A DNA stretch of 64,000 bases, taken from NCBI GenBank assembly GCA_028284585.1, contig JANQRK010000119.1, positions 1-64,000 on the forward strand, read 5' to 3'. Positions 19,252 to 28,575 of the stretch are shown in pieces. The DNA is from Chromatiales bacterium (lineage in GTDB: Bacteria; Pseudomonadota; Gammaproteobacteria; Chromatiales; Chromatiaceae). Numbering within the stretch: position 1 is the first letter of the stretch; the number at the start of each line of letters is the position of its first letter. Both the position numbers and the translations under genes were made by a program. The notes under the pieces are model-generated. The model saw only the letters and a list, made by a program, of their open reading frames with translations, did no database searches and was not told the DNA's origin.

Positions 19252-22200
19252 ATGCGCCGGAGGTGCAGCACCTTGCTGCTCGCAGTAGCAGGCGTCCTGT
19301 CGCTGCCGGGCACGGCGGCTGACGTCAGTAGCGGGATACACGCGCTGGCCGACTTCGACGAGGGCATTGGCGCCTGGCAAGGCCCCGGTCAACTCGCCCG
19401 TGGCGAGGGTCGAATCGGCGGTGGATTGCGTGTGCCCGGGCGCTACGCCATGTCGCCTACCCAGGGCCGTATCGAGGTTTCTGAGCCACGCGATCTCGAG
19501 ATCAGTGCCTGGATCAAGTGCACAGGCTGCCCGCTGCGCAGCGCCGGCATCGCGGTCCTGGCGCGAGACGCTAACGGTGAGGTTTCGGGGACCTGGATCG
19601 AAGGGGAGCGTCCCCGATACTGGATGGACAACGGCAGGTCCGCGGTACTTGCGGCGAACGAGACCACTGACTGGGAACGTCTGGTCGGTCGTATCCCGGC
19701 GCAAAGCATCCCGCCCGGCGCACGCGCGTTGGACATCTACCTGCGGTCCGACCTGGATGCGGCAGGCGATCAAGTCGCCCTGTTCGACGACCTGAGCATT
19801 GCCGAACTGCCCGACGGCGCGGTCGGGATCAAGCAGCTGATCCGCAATGGAGGATTCGAAACCGGAAGCTGCCCCTGGTGGGGCAAGGCCGGAGAGATCG
19901 TCACGACGACCGCCTTCGCAGGCGATCGCTCCATGGCGGTCCGCGGAGGTTTTGTCGCACAGGATAAGCGTCCCATTCAACCGGGCACCAACTATCGAAT
20001 TACGATCGCGGTCAAGACGGTCGACGCACCGAAGGACGCGGTTTACGCGCAACTCAGCTACCGTGGAGACGGTGTCAAGCCTGGCTGGTACGGACAGGCC
20101 CACGCACCGCTCAGCGGTCGCTCGGAGAAAGCCCTGCTGGTAACCGGCGGCACGTCAGACTGGCAACGCCATTCGATCACAGTGAGGCCACCCGAAGGTG
20201 CCCGCGAACTCTTGCTCTACCTGCGCAAGAAGAAAGGGACGCCAGGGGTCGCGTACTTCGATGCGGTCACGGTGAACGCAACCGACGAGCCGCCGACGAC
20301 CGAGGCGATGTCCAGACTCCAGCAGCTGCGGTCGCGACTGTTCGGCGAAGATCAGGAGCCACCAACGGTTTCCCGGCTGGGTTCTGAGCGCAAAGAGGTC
20401 GTGCTCGCGGACTCACAGGTCGCACACCTGCGCATTGCCGTGCAACCTGCTCCGGATCTTGTCGTTCTGCACGCGGCAGGCGAGATCGCCGACTATCTGC
20501 AACGCATCACCGGGGGGGACTTCCTGCCTCTGCAGGAAGGTACTGCACCACAACAGCGGGGAACGATCGCGATTGGTGCAGGAATGGCATGGATGCGACG
20601 CTTTTTTCCATCGGTCGATGCGTCCACGCTCGGCGCAGACGGATTCGCCATCACCGCCGCCAACGGCCGCATCGCGATCGGCGCCGGCACCTCGCGCGGC
20701 GCCATGTACGGCGTCAACTGGTTCTTGGATCGAAAACTCGGCGTGAAGTGGTTGAGTCCGGACTTTACCTATGTACCGAAAACCGATCGGCTGAGTGTCC
20801 AAAACTTCGCAACCGTTCAGGTTCCCAGGTTCACCTACCGCGAAGTCCTGAGCCGGGAAGCCGCCGACAAGCGGTTTCGGGCACACAACCTACTCAATGG
20901 AGAGTCACACGGTCCGTCGTTCTTGGATTCACCTCCCGAAATCCATGTCTGGGACCGAAGCTGGCTGGCGAAAGGCGGCAAAGCGAACTTCTGGCAACTC
21001 GCCAAGCGTAAGGCCAACTTGAAGCGTCATCCCGATTGGTTCGCTGGCGGCCAGGTCGCGATGATGAACCCGAGCCTGCGTCAGCAGGTGGCGGCATCGG
21101 TAATCGAGAGGCTGCAACAGCGAGCCGAGCACGCCAGCGTTTGGTTCGATGTTCACGACATGGACTGGGGGTGGGATATGGATGCTGACAGCGCATCTTT
21201 CGCACGCCGCCACGGCGGCAAACCCTCCGCCCCGCGACTCGACATGATGATCGACGTGGCGCGCCAGGTCCGCGAGACATTGCCGGATGCAAGACTCGCA
21301 TTCAATGCCTATCACTGGAGTTTCTCGCCGCCCGAAGCAATGCGTGTGCCCGACCACATCCTGGTGTTCCCGATGACGATCCATGTCGACTACTCGACGG
21401 CACTCGATCGCGGCAACAACCGCCAGCTCGGTGCAGATCTGGTTGGCTGGAACCGCATCGCCCAGCACGTCTTGGTTTGGGACCACATCGCCAACTTTTC
21501 CGGTTTCCTGCAGCCGACGCCGAATATCTTCCCCATCGCCGAAAGCGTGAAGTGGCTCGCTACGCTTGACAACGTACAGGGGTATTTTGCCGAAGGCAGT
21601 TGGAACACGCTGGCGGGCGAATTCTCGGCGTTGCGGGCATGGATGCTGTCCAGGCTATTGTGGGACCCGACGCTCGATCCGCGGCAAGTGGTGCGTGAGT
21701 TCTGCACGCACTACTACGGTCCGGCTGCGCAACCCGTTATGCGCTACATCGACCTGATGCACGATGCCATCGAACGCAGTGGTGACGTACTGGCAGAAAA
21801 GACCCAGGTGGATTTGAAGATGTTCGACGTCGACTTCGTCACCCAGTCCGACGCGCTGTTCGATCAGGCCGAAGCACTGGCAGCCAACGATCCCGCACGG
21901 CTGCGTCATGTGCAGATCGCACGGATGCCGATCGACTATGTCGCGGCGGCACGTCACCTCGATCTGCGTAAGTCGGCACGCGCCCAGGGCGCTGCGTGGC
22001 CAGACAGCAACGACACACGCGTCGACCGCCTGCTGCACACGGCCGAAGCCGCTGGCGTCAGGCAATACCGGCAGGGCGGCACGCTGAAGGAAATGGAGAG
22101 GATGCTCCGGATCGAGCGAACCGACCCGCCGAAAACCCCACCATCCGCCGTTGTGCCGTCCCAATCCGAATGGCGTGACTTCCAGGATCTGTCGTTCAAC

Positions 22201-22590
22201 CGTTACGGCACGACAGCTATCGTTGCCGATACCCAGGCATCGGACGGCAGCGCTGCCTGGATTCAACCGGGCAAGAACGGCTGGCTGATCCAGTTCAAGC
22301 TCGACAAGCTGCCGTCCAGCGGCCTATGGGATCTTTATGTCGCGCTGCGCCCCGAGTCCGTGGGCAAGTCACACGACAAGGCGTTCGCCAAAGTCGGAAG
22401 CTATCCGCCGATGAATCGGTTCACCGCCGTGAAGCACGCAATAAGCGATACTGCATATCAACACATCAAGGTACCGGGCGGCCCATTCGAACGACAGGTC
22501 GATCACTCGCGCGGCATCTATGTGCAGTCGCAGACCGCCAAGGACGCCGGCGTGCTCGTCGATCGAATTCTCGCGGTCCGCGTGCAGTGA
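19252..22590 (+). CDS. Secreted DUF4838 protein with N-terminal carbohydrate-binding-like domains
   Basis: This 1112-residue protein has a signal peptide (RRRCSTLLLAVAGVL, cleavage likely after PGTAAD). Residues about 25-350 look like two jelly-roll carbohydrate-binding modules, the second starting IRNGGFETG. Residues about 380-520 resemble the N-terminal domain of GH67-type enzymes (AAGEIADYLQRITGGDF; GTSRGAMYGVNWFLD). The large middle part matches the DUF4838 layout, with WFDVHDMDWGWDMD and FAEGSWNTLAGEFSALRAW. DUF4838 proteins are suspected glycoside hydrolases. Placed inside the exopolysaccharide locus, it may trim, cut or modify the polymer outside the cytoplasm. The catalytic residues are not established; acidic residues in the DMDWGW segment are candidates. 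Confidence 0.8.
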   Translation: MRRRCSTLLLAVAGVLSLPGTAADVSSGIHALADFDEGIGAWQGPGQLARGEGRIGGGLRVPGRYAMSPTQGRIEVSEPRDLEISAWIKCTGCPLRSAGIAVLARDANGEVSGTWIEGERPRYWMDNGRSAVLAANETTDWERLVGRIPAQSIPPGARALDIYLRSDLDAAGDQVALFDDLSIAELPDGAVGIKQLIRNGGFETGSCPWWGKAGEIVTTTAFAGDRSMAVRGGFVAQDKRPIQPGTNYRITIAVKTVDAPKDAVYAQLSYRGDGVKPGWYGQAHAPLSGRSEKALLVTGGTSDWQRHSITVRPPEGARELLLYLRKKKGTPGVAYFDAVTVNATDEPPTTEAMSRLQQLRSRLFGEDQEPPTVSRLGSERKEVVLADSQVAHLRIAVQPAPDLVVLHAAGEIADYLQRITGGDFLPLQEGTAPQQRGTIAIGAGMAWMRRFFPSVDASTLGADGFAITAANGRIAIGAGTSRGAMYGVNWFLDRKLGVKWLSPDFTYVPKTDRLSVQNFATVQVPRFTYREVLSREAADKRFRAHNLLNGESHGPSFLDSPPEIHVWDRSWLAKGGKANFWQLAKRKANLKRHPDWFAGGQVAMMNPSLRQQVAASVIERLQQRAEHASVWFDVHDMDWGWDMDADSASFARRHGGKPSAPRLDMMIDVARQVRETLPDARLAFNAYHWSFSPPEAMRVPDHILVFPMTIHVDYSTALDRGNNRQLGADLVGWNRIAQHVLVWDHIANFSGFLQPTPNIFPIAESVKWLATLDNVQGYFAEGSWNTLAGEFSALRAWMLSRLLWDPTLDPRQVVREFCTHYYGPAAQPVMRYIDLMHDAIERSGDVLAEKTQVDLKMFDVDFVTQSDALFDQAEALAANDPARLRHVQIARMPIDYVAAARHLDLRKSARAQGAAWPDSNDTRVDRLLHTAEAAGVRQYRQGGTLKEMERMLRIERTDPPKTPPSAVVPSQSEWRDFQDLSFNRYGTTAIVADTQASDGSAAWIQPGKNGWLIQFKLDKLPSSGLWDLYVALRPESVGKSHDKAFAKVGSYPPMNRFTAVKHAISDTAYQHIKVPGGPFERQVDHSRGIYVQSQTAKDAGVLVDRILAVRVQ

Positions 22591-22643
22591 CGTCCTTTCG
22601 CAAAACGCCCCACCTTCGATCGCTAGCTGTAAAGGGACCACCC

Positions 22644-23330
22644 GTGATCTCGCACGACCATCGCTGTATCTTTATACACATTCCCAAGACGGCCGGAACC
22701 AGTATCGAAACCGCGCTCGGCCATCTCGACGGCCACGAGGGTCGCGAAGGGCAGGATCATCGCACCATGCGCATGTTGCTCTGGCCGGCAGCGCCGACGG
22801 TGGCCTACACAAGCTTCGACAATGTGAAGGAAGTCATCAAGGCGGCGCTACATCCATTAAAGACGCATGCCAATCCGCGCAATGGTGACCGGGTCAACCG
22901 TGAACAGGTTAAGAATTATTTCAAGTTCACCGTGGTCAGGAACCCATGGGCCCGGGCCTTCTCGTGGTACCAGAACGTCAAGAAAGACGCCGAACACCAG
23001 CGGCTGCTGGGCGTAGATGCCGCGATCGACTTCACGTCGTTCCTGTCACGGTTTCTGGGTCACGGGTATCTGAAGCCACAAGCCCACTGGCTCAAGGACT
23101 TCAAAGGCAATATCGCGATGGACTTCATTTGCCGGTTCGAACAACTCCATCAGGACTTCGATGAAGCCTGTCGGCTCATGGGCGTCCCAAGGGTACATCT
23201 GCCGCACACGCTGAAGGGCTCGGGCAAGCACTATGCCGATTACTACGACGATGAAGCAAAGACGCTGGCCGATGCCGCATACGCGGACGAAGCCGAGCGC
23301 TTCGGCTACCGGTTTGGAGACAAGAGTTAG
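22644..23330 (+). CDS. Sulfotransferase family 2 protein
   Basis: About 228 residues, starting at GTG 22644 with AAGGGA upstream. It opens with CIFIHIPKTAGTSIE, the phosphosulfate-binding loop of the family 2 sulfotransferases, and has FTVVRNPWARAFSWYQ, the 3'-phosphate-binding motif, in the middle. An upstream in-frame extension overlaps the DUF4838 gene and is rejected. It is the second sulfotransferase in the locus and lies between the DUF4838 gene and the EpsL-like gene on the same strand, which supports action on the polysaccharide. Confidence 0.85.
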   Translation: MISHDHRCIFIHIPKTAGTSIETALGHLDGHEGREGQDHRTMRMLLWPAAPTVAYTSFDNVKEVIKAALHPLKTHANPRNGDRVNREQVKNYFKFTVVRNPWARAFSWYQNVKKDAEHQRLLGVDAAIDFTSFLSRFLGHGYLKPQAHWLKDFKGNIAMDFICRFEQLHQDFDEACRLMGVPRVHLPHTLKGSGKHYADYYDDEAKTLADAAYADEAERFGYRFGDKS

Positions 23331-23394
23331 CCGCAGCCCGTTGGGCCGCGATGCCAACCCGATGAGATGACGCGACGGCAAATGAACCGACGCA

Positions 23395-24627
23395 ATGAAC
23401 TGTGACGAAGGCTCAGCCTACAGGTGGTTGGGGTCTTTTCACGCCCTTTGCTTGGCGACCATCGTTTGTGCGCTGCCGCTAGTGCCCGCTGTTGCGGACG
23501 AGCCCGACGATCCTTTTTTGCTCGTCGTCAGCCAGTTGTTCCGATATGACGACAACCTGTTTCGCCTGGCCGATGGCGCGTCGCCTGCGGACGGCGGTGA
23601 ACGTGATGAGGGCATCAGCGTGACTCGCGTCGGCGCTCGATACGCGCAAACCCACAGCCTGCAGCGCATTAACGCGTCGGTCGGGGCGTCGTTCGCTGCG
23701 TTTCAGGACCGGAACCGCCTTGATTACTCGGTAAAGCGCGCCGCGGCGGCGTGGAATTGGGCGGTGGGCCGTCGCTGGACCGGCATGCTTGAATTCGATT
23801 ACGACGAGGTTCCGCGCGATTTTGCGGACTTTGCCGGGGCAAACGACGAGGTCAGCATCAACGATCGTTCGACTATCGGCGTCTCGGCCAGCTACTGGTT
23901 TCATCCTGACTGGGCGGTCAGCGCCGGCGTTGAACACTACGACTCGTCATTCAGCGATCCGGGGTCGCGCGCCGCAGCCTACGAAGAGATGATCTACGAT
24001 GGCGGCGTGACGGTCAGAACGGGTTCCGGCAATCAGCTGTCGTTGACCGGTCGGTTCACAGATGGCCGATACCCGAATCGCGTCGCGACAGCGACACTCG
24101 ACGACGGATACCGGCAGACCGAGATCCGCCTCACCGGCGAGTGGCGCTTGACCGGCACTTCGACCGCTTCGGGCTTTATCGGCTTTACCGAACGTGAATA
24201 TGATCGCCTCGATGTTAAAGACTTCTCGGGCCCCACCGGCCGCCTGCAGTACGATTGGGATATCGGCGGCAAGACGAGCCTTAGCACCGTGGCACGCAGG
24301 GAGATCGGTGCACGCGAAGACCTGGACAACAACTTCATCGTCGTCACCGCCCTCGCGATCACTCCGACATGGAAGCCAACCGAGCGCATCCGCGTCTCTG
24401 GATCCTGGGAAATCAAGGACCGTGATTTCGGCGGTGACCCCGGCTTCTTGGCCACGACGATCGATCCGGACGACGTCACGCGCAGCTGGCGCGCCAGTGT
24501 CGCCTACGAGCCATTCGACAATGTGAACCTTGCGCTATCGCACCGCTACGCGAGTCGCACCGCCGAAGTGGACAGTTCCGAGTTCCGTGCGAATGTCACC
24601 GAATTGTTGATGCGGGTATTGTTTTGA
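23395..24627 (+). CDS. epsL: EpsL-like outer-membrane beta-barrel protein for exopolysaccharide export
   Basis: This 410-residue protein has an N-terminal signal (ALCLATIVCALPLVPAVA). The mature part starts DPFLLVVSQLFRYDDNLFRLADG and then alternates amphipathic strands with RYAQTHSLQR- and SVKRAAAAWNW-like segments, ending in VTELLMRVLF with the terminal Phe expected for a barrel. This resembles EpsL proteins found with EpsE/F/G. The neighbouring export genes follow directly. It is probably part of the outer-membrane export route. Confidence 0.75.
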   Translation: MNCDEGSAYRWLGSFHALCLATIVCALPLVPAVADEPDDPFLLVVSQLFRYDDNLFRLADGASPADGGERDEGISVTRVGARYAQTHSLQRINASVGASFAAFQDRNRLDYSVKRAAAAWNWAVGRRWTGMLEFDYDEVPRDFADFAGANDEVSINDRSTIGVSASYWFHPDWAVSAGVEHYDSSFSDPGSRAAAYEEMIYDGGVTVRTGSGNQLSLTGRFTDGRYPNRVATATLDDGYRQTEIRLTGEWRLTGTSTASGFIGFTEREYDRLDVKDFSGPTGRLQYDWDIGGKTSLSTVARREIGAREDLDNNFIVVTALAITPTWKPTERIRVSGSWEIKDRDFGGDPGFLATTIDPDDVTRSWRASVAYEPFDNVNLALSHRYASRTAEVDSSEFRANVTELLMRVLF

Positions 24628-24893
24628 TGATGACCCACACCTTCGACTCTCAGTCGCAGCGGCCGAACTCTGGTGAATCACACAACAGGCGCGGGCGACG
24701 TGGGACGGCGCCGGTATGGAAAGTGTCTCCGCGTTGGATGGTTGCGCTGCCTTACCGCCCCAATCTCGTCAAAGATCGAGCACACTCGGCCGCGCGATCG
24801 GCTCGATGGCATAGGCCCCCAGGGCAACCGTCATGCGCTGAGCCCGGTGCAAAAGCGATGGCAACACACGACCTCACGAACAGGGTGTCAACG

Positions 24894-25742
24894 ATGAGCG
24901 AATGCGCGAAAGGTTTGGCTACGACGAGCACTCTTGCAGACAGGCGCAGCCGACTGGCTGTGTTCTTGATGACGTGGGTGCTGGTGATTTTTGGCACCCA
25001 AGCGCAGTCGAGCGATCGCGATTTTACCCTCGGGGCCGGCGATGTCGTTCGTGTTACGGTGTTTCAGAACCCCGATCTGACGACCGAGGCGCGCGTGTCC
25101 GAGAGTGGCAACATCACTTTCCCACTGGTCGGAAGCGTCGCCGTCGGAGGCAAATCGATCGCCGAGGCCGAACGCGCAATCGCGCAGCAATTGCAGGCCG
25201 GCAAATACGTGCTCCAACCCCAGATCAATATCCTGCCGCTACAGATTCGTGGCAATCAAGTGGCAGTGCTGGGACATGTCAACCGGCCCGGCCGATACCC
25301 GCTGGAAACCCTCGACACTCGGCTGTCCGACATGCTTGCTACCGCGGGGGGCATTTCGTCCACCGGAGCGGACACCGTGGTGCTAGCAGGTGAGCGCGAC
25401 GGTGAACCGCTGCGACTTACCGTGAATATTCCGCGGCTCTTTGCCGAGGGTGATTTCCGCAAGGACCTGCGGCTACGCAATGGCGATCGGATCTATGTGC
25501 AGCGCGCGCCCAGCTTTTACATCTACGGCGCCGTGAACCAGCCTGGGGACTATCGACTGGAAGACGGCCTGACGGTAATGCAAGGACTGGCGATAGGCGG
25601 TGGCGTTACGCCCCGCGGCACGGAAAGCGGTCTGCGAATTCACCGCCGCGGCAAATCAGGCGCGATCGAGAGTATCGAACCCAGGATGAACGATTCGTTG
25701 TCTCCGGATGATGTGATCTACGTGAAAGAAAGCCTGTTCTGA
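24894..25742 (+). CDS. epsE: Polysaccharide export protein (Wza/EpsE family)
   Basis: About 282 residues, with an N-terminal hydrophobic signal (LAVFLMTWVLVIFGTQAQ). A polysaccharide export domain follows (FTLGAGDVVRVTVFQNPDLTTEARVSE in two blocks), then SLBB domains (VAVLGHVNRPGRYPL; FYIYGAVNQPGDYRL). It should form the periplasmic/outer-membrane secretion channel. There is no lipobox, unlike E. coli Wza. The open frame extends 90 codons upstream without family resemblance, so the ATG at 24894 is preferred; an ATG at 24858 is possible. About 266 bases separate it from epsL. Confidence 0.87.
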   Translation: MSECAKGLATTSTLADRRSRLAVFLMTWVLVIFGTQAQSSDRDFTLGAGDVVRVTVFQNPDLTTEARVSESGNITFPLVGSVAVGGKSIAEAERAIAQQLQAGKYVLQPQINILPLQIRGNQVAVLGHVNRPGRYPLETLDTRLSDMLATAGGISSTGADTVVLAGERDGEPLRLTVNIPRLFAEGDFRKDLRLRNGDRIYVQRAPSFYIYGAVNQPGDYRLEDGLTVMQGLAIGGGVTPRGTESGLRIHRRGKSGAIESIEPRMNDSLSPDDVIYVKESLF

Positions 25743-25756
25743 ACGAGGTGACACCC

Positions 25757-27142
25757 ATGAACGCTCTGGAACTACTAAAAATCGTGCGTGCCCGCTGGCG
25801 CGTTGCGCTTCTGGTGTTTCTCGCGGTCGTCGGCGCAGCCGGCGCGCTGAACGCTTACCTTCCGGAGAAATACACCTCAACTGCATCAGTCGTTATTGAC
25901 TTCAGGCTACTGGACTTCGCCTACGGGTCGACGCTGCCGGGCCATACACTCACGAGCTACGTGGCAACGCAGGTTGATATCATCAGTTCACTTCGCGTCA
26001 CGCAGCGCGTCTTAGAGGAACTGGAACTGCACGCGATGCCGGGCGTGCGAGAACGCTGGCTGGAGAAGACGGGTGGTGAAGGCCGTCTCACGGATTGGCT
26101 GGCAACCGAGTTGCAAGGCAGCCTGGATGTCTACCCAAGCCGTAACAGCAACGTGATCTACATCGCTTACACTGGTACCGAACCGGACCGAGTCGCGACC
26201 ATTGCGAACGCGTTCGCCGAGGCCTACATCGACACCAATCTGGAGCTGAGAGTCGATCCCGCAAGGCGTTTTTCCGAATGGTTCAGCGGCCGGACACAAT
26301 CCTTGCGCGACGACCTCGAGGACGCGCGTAAGCGCTTGTCCGACTACCAGCAGCAGCACGGTATCGTCGTTCTCGACGACAACCGTTTGGGTATCGAAGT
26401 CGCTCAGCTCGCCGAACTGTCCAGTCAGCTGAGCGCGGCACAAGGCCAGCAGGCAGACAGTGCGTCGCGGCTGAGCCAGAGTGCATCACTCGACACCCTG
26501 CCCGAGGTGATGCAAAACAGCCTGATCCAATCGCTCAAGTCAGACCTCGCGAAACTCGAATCCGAACGGGACCAACTGGCGGTCCGCCTCGGCGCGAATC
26601 ATCCAGAACGCGTCCGCATCGAGACTGAGGTCTCCGCACGTCGCACCAAGATAGCGACTGAGACCCGCCGTGTCGCCAATTCGCTCGGCACGACCAACCG
26701 GGTTAGTGAATCTCGCTTGAACGAGATAAAGACAGCGATCGAGGCGCAGCAAGAGCGGGTATTGGAACTGCGCGCGCAACGCGATCAAATCGCAGTCTTG
26801 CAACGCGATGTCGATCATGCGCAGAACACGTTCGATCTGGTCACCGAGCGTTTGGCACAAAGCAATCTGGAAAAGCAGACGCAACAGACCAACGTCGTCG
26901 TCCTGACCCCAGCGACCCCTGCGTCGACGCCGTCCAGTCCAAAAATCCGGCGTAATATGGCGATCAGCGTGGTGCTCGGTTCCGCCCTGGGGATCGGCTT
27001 GGTATTGTTATTGGAGTTCTTCAACCCGCGCGTGCGGTCTGTCGAAGACCTTGCGTCGTCGCTGGGCGTACCGGTGCTGAGTGTCATACCGCCCGCCTCG
27101 GCGCGGCCTCCTCGCCTGCGCAGACGCAACGTCTACTCGTAA
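25757..27142 (+). CDS. epsF: Chain length determinant protein (EpsF/GumC family)
   Basis: This 461-residue inner-membrane protein has one membrane segment near the N-terminus (about 17-37), a long periplasmic coiled-coil region (about 150-370), and a second membrane segment near 395-415 that includes the PCP-type motif region (TPATPASTPSSPKIRRN). The start ATG follows GAGGTG closely. It probably controls chain length with the EpsG kinase-like partner encoded next. It is of the type without a fused cytoplasmic kinase. Confidence 0.87.
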   Translation: MNALELLKIVRARWRVALLVFLAVVGAAGALNAYLPEKYTSTASVVIDFRLLDFAYGSTLPGHTLTSYVATQVDIISSLRVTQRVLEELELHAMPGVRERWLEKTGGEGRLTDWLATELQGSLDVYPSRNSNVIYIAYTGTEPDRVATIANAFAEAYIDTNLELRVDPARRFSEWFSGRTQSLRDDLEDARKRLSDYQQQHGIVVLDDNRLGIEVAQLAELSSQLSAAQGQQADSASRLSQSASLDTLPEVMQNSLIQSLKSDLAKLESERDQLAVRLGANHPERVRIETEVSARRTKIATETRRVANSLGTTNRVSESRLNEIKTAIEAQQERVLELRAQRDQIAVLQRDVDHAQNTFDLVTERLAQSNLEKQTQQTNVVVLTPATPASTPSSPKIRRNMAISVVLGSALGIGLVLLLEFFNPRVRSVEDLASSLGVPVLSVIPPASARPPRLRRRNVYS

Positions 27143-27208
27143 GCAATGACGGCAACACAGGATTTTGATCGCTGGGCTATGAGTACTCAACAACATCAGG
27201 TGGCCAAC

Positions 27209-28087
27209 ATGAAAAGCGAACCGGCGAAATACACGCCTTCCGAGCGGATCGTCAAGGACGCTTCCATCGGCGCAATCCTGATCGAAGCGGGTCGCCTGAC
27301 GCCGGCTGACGCCAAACGCATTCTACAAAAACAGGCCGAACAAAATATGTTGTTCGGCACAGCTGGCATCACCCTTGGCCTGATCAGCGATGACGATATT
27401 CGCTTCGCGCTCCACCGGCAGTTCGACTATCCTTGCCTCTCACCGCAGAGCCCGAACATTTCACCGGTTCTGGTCGCCGCATTCTCACCTACGTCTCCTC
27501 AGGTGGAGGCACTGCGTGCGTTGCGCAGTCAACTCACGTTGTGTTGGTTCTCTGACGAGACGCAACCGAAGAGCTTGGCCATCATCAGTCCGGAGCACGG
27601 CGATGGGCGTTCCTGGTTGGCGGCGAATCTCGCCGTGGTCTTCTCTCAGCTCGGTCAAAAAACCTTGTTGATCGACACAAACATGCGCAACCCACGACTG
27701 CATCGGTGGTTCGAATTGGGCAACCGACTCGGACTGTCTACCATGTTGTCCAATCGTAGCGGGCCTGAATCCATCCAGTCCGTGCCAGATCTGAAGGGGC
27801 TATCGATACTGCCGGCCGGCGCCGAACCACCCAATCCACAGGAACTGCTGGCACGACCGGCGTTTGCGACACTACTCCAGCAGAGCGCGAAGGCGTTCGA
27901 CGTGATACTCATCGACACGCCGCCCAGCTCCCATTGTGCGGACGGCCAGATGGTCGCTGCCAGAGCCGACGGCGCACTCCTGGTCGCGCGCAAACACCAG
28001 AGTGCGGTGCAGTCGTTGCAGCGACTCGGGGATGCCATGCACCAGGCCGGCGCCGTTATCGTCGGCGCAGTGTTGAACGAGCACTGA
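27209..28087 (+). CDS. epsG: EpsG-type chain-length ATPase / tyrosine-kinase-like protein
   Basis: About 292 residues. The N-terminal region SIGAILIEAGRLTPADAKRIL and FALHRQFDYPCL is typical of EpsG. The CpsD/Wzc-like ATPase part has a P-loop GDGRSWLAANLA, Walker A' LLIDTNMRNPRLH and Walker B VILIDTPP. The P-loop has Arg where classical kinases have Lys, which to my knowledge is common in EpsG. The C-terminus ends GAVLNEH without the tyrosine cluster of BY-kinases. The ATG at 27209 is chosen because AGGTGG precedes it; ATGs at 27146 and 27179 lack ribosome sites. Confidence 0.85.
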   Translation: MKSEPAKYTPSERIVKDASIGAILIEAGRLTPADAKRILQKQAEQNMLFGTAGITLGLISDDDIRFALHRQFDYPCLSPQSPNISPVLVAAFSPTSPQVEALRALRSQLTLCWFSDETQPKSLAIISPEHGDGRSWLAANLAVVFSQLGQKTLLIDTNMRNPRLHRWFELGNRLGLSTMLSNRSGPESIQSVPDLKGLSILPAGAEPPNPQELLARPAFATLLQQSAKAFDVILIDTPPSSHCADGQMVAARADGALLVARKHQSAVQSLQRLGDAMHQAGAVIVGAVLNEH

Positions 28088-28419
28088 CGATATCAAGCCA
28101 AAGCGCCCAACGAATCCTCGGTGATGAGTTGATTGTCAGTCCCTTCAACGCCTGACGGTAGAGTGGGCGACAGCCCTCGTAGCCTCCAATACGAGTTCCT
28201 AGCCGCCCACCGTGAAGTGACTCCCTCGAAAGCTGCACAGCCCCTAGGGAATCTCTGAAGAATCAGGGGTTCCTGTGACACAGAGATGTGTCGCCTAAAT
28301 CAACCGCGGTGAGCAGTTGATTTTGAAGCGAGGTGCAAATCACATTTGCACCGCAGCGTGTGCTGAGAAGTCCAGGAAGGACTTATTCGGAGCTTCCCTA
28401 GTGCAGCAAGGAGGTTCAC
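28088..28419. other. Intergenic segment with a perfect hairpin, probably IS-derived
   Basis: A perfect inverted repeat GGTGCAAAT/ATTTGCACC with loop CAC lies at 28332-28352, about 70 bases before an IS3 orfA remnant. The rest (hairpin-prone, with a segment similar to IS flanks) probably belongs to insertion-sequence debris. I could not define terminal repeats. No gene is supported. Transcription of the EpsG gene may end in this stretch, but no clear T-run terminator is seen. Confidence 0.4.
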
Positions 28420-28575
28420 ATGAGCGATTCAGAAACTGAGACAAAATGCTGGACGGCGAAGCGTAAGACCCAGGTGGTGCGGGATATTCCGAAGGACATG
28501 ACGAAAGTGGCCCAGGTGTATCGGCAGTACGATCTAACGCCGGGAGAGATTGAGAGGAGCTATCGTCAAATCTGA
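28420..28575 (+). pseudogene. IS3-type orfA transposase fragment
   Basis: A 51-codon frame with a strong ribosome site (AAGGAGG) encodes a protein with CWTAKRKTQVV, a VAQVYRQYDLTPGEIE segment and then an abrupt change. This matches the N-terminal helix-turn-helix part of IS3-family OrfA proteins, which usually continue another 50 or so residues. The break falls where sequence resembling the end of an IS256 element begins (about 28557), so insertion or recombination of that element probably truncated it. Confidence 0.65.

Noticed and set aside
22326-22643. N-terminal extension of the family 2 sulfotransferase
   Set aside because: It overlaps the DUF4838 gene out of frame, is arginine-rich, and the GTG at 22644 with AAGGGA upstream directly precedes the family's first strand.
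24624-24893. Long N-terminal extension of the EpsE-like protein
   Set aside because: The 90 extra residues are unlike any export protein and would hide the signal peptide; the internal ATG fits the family.
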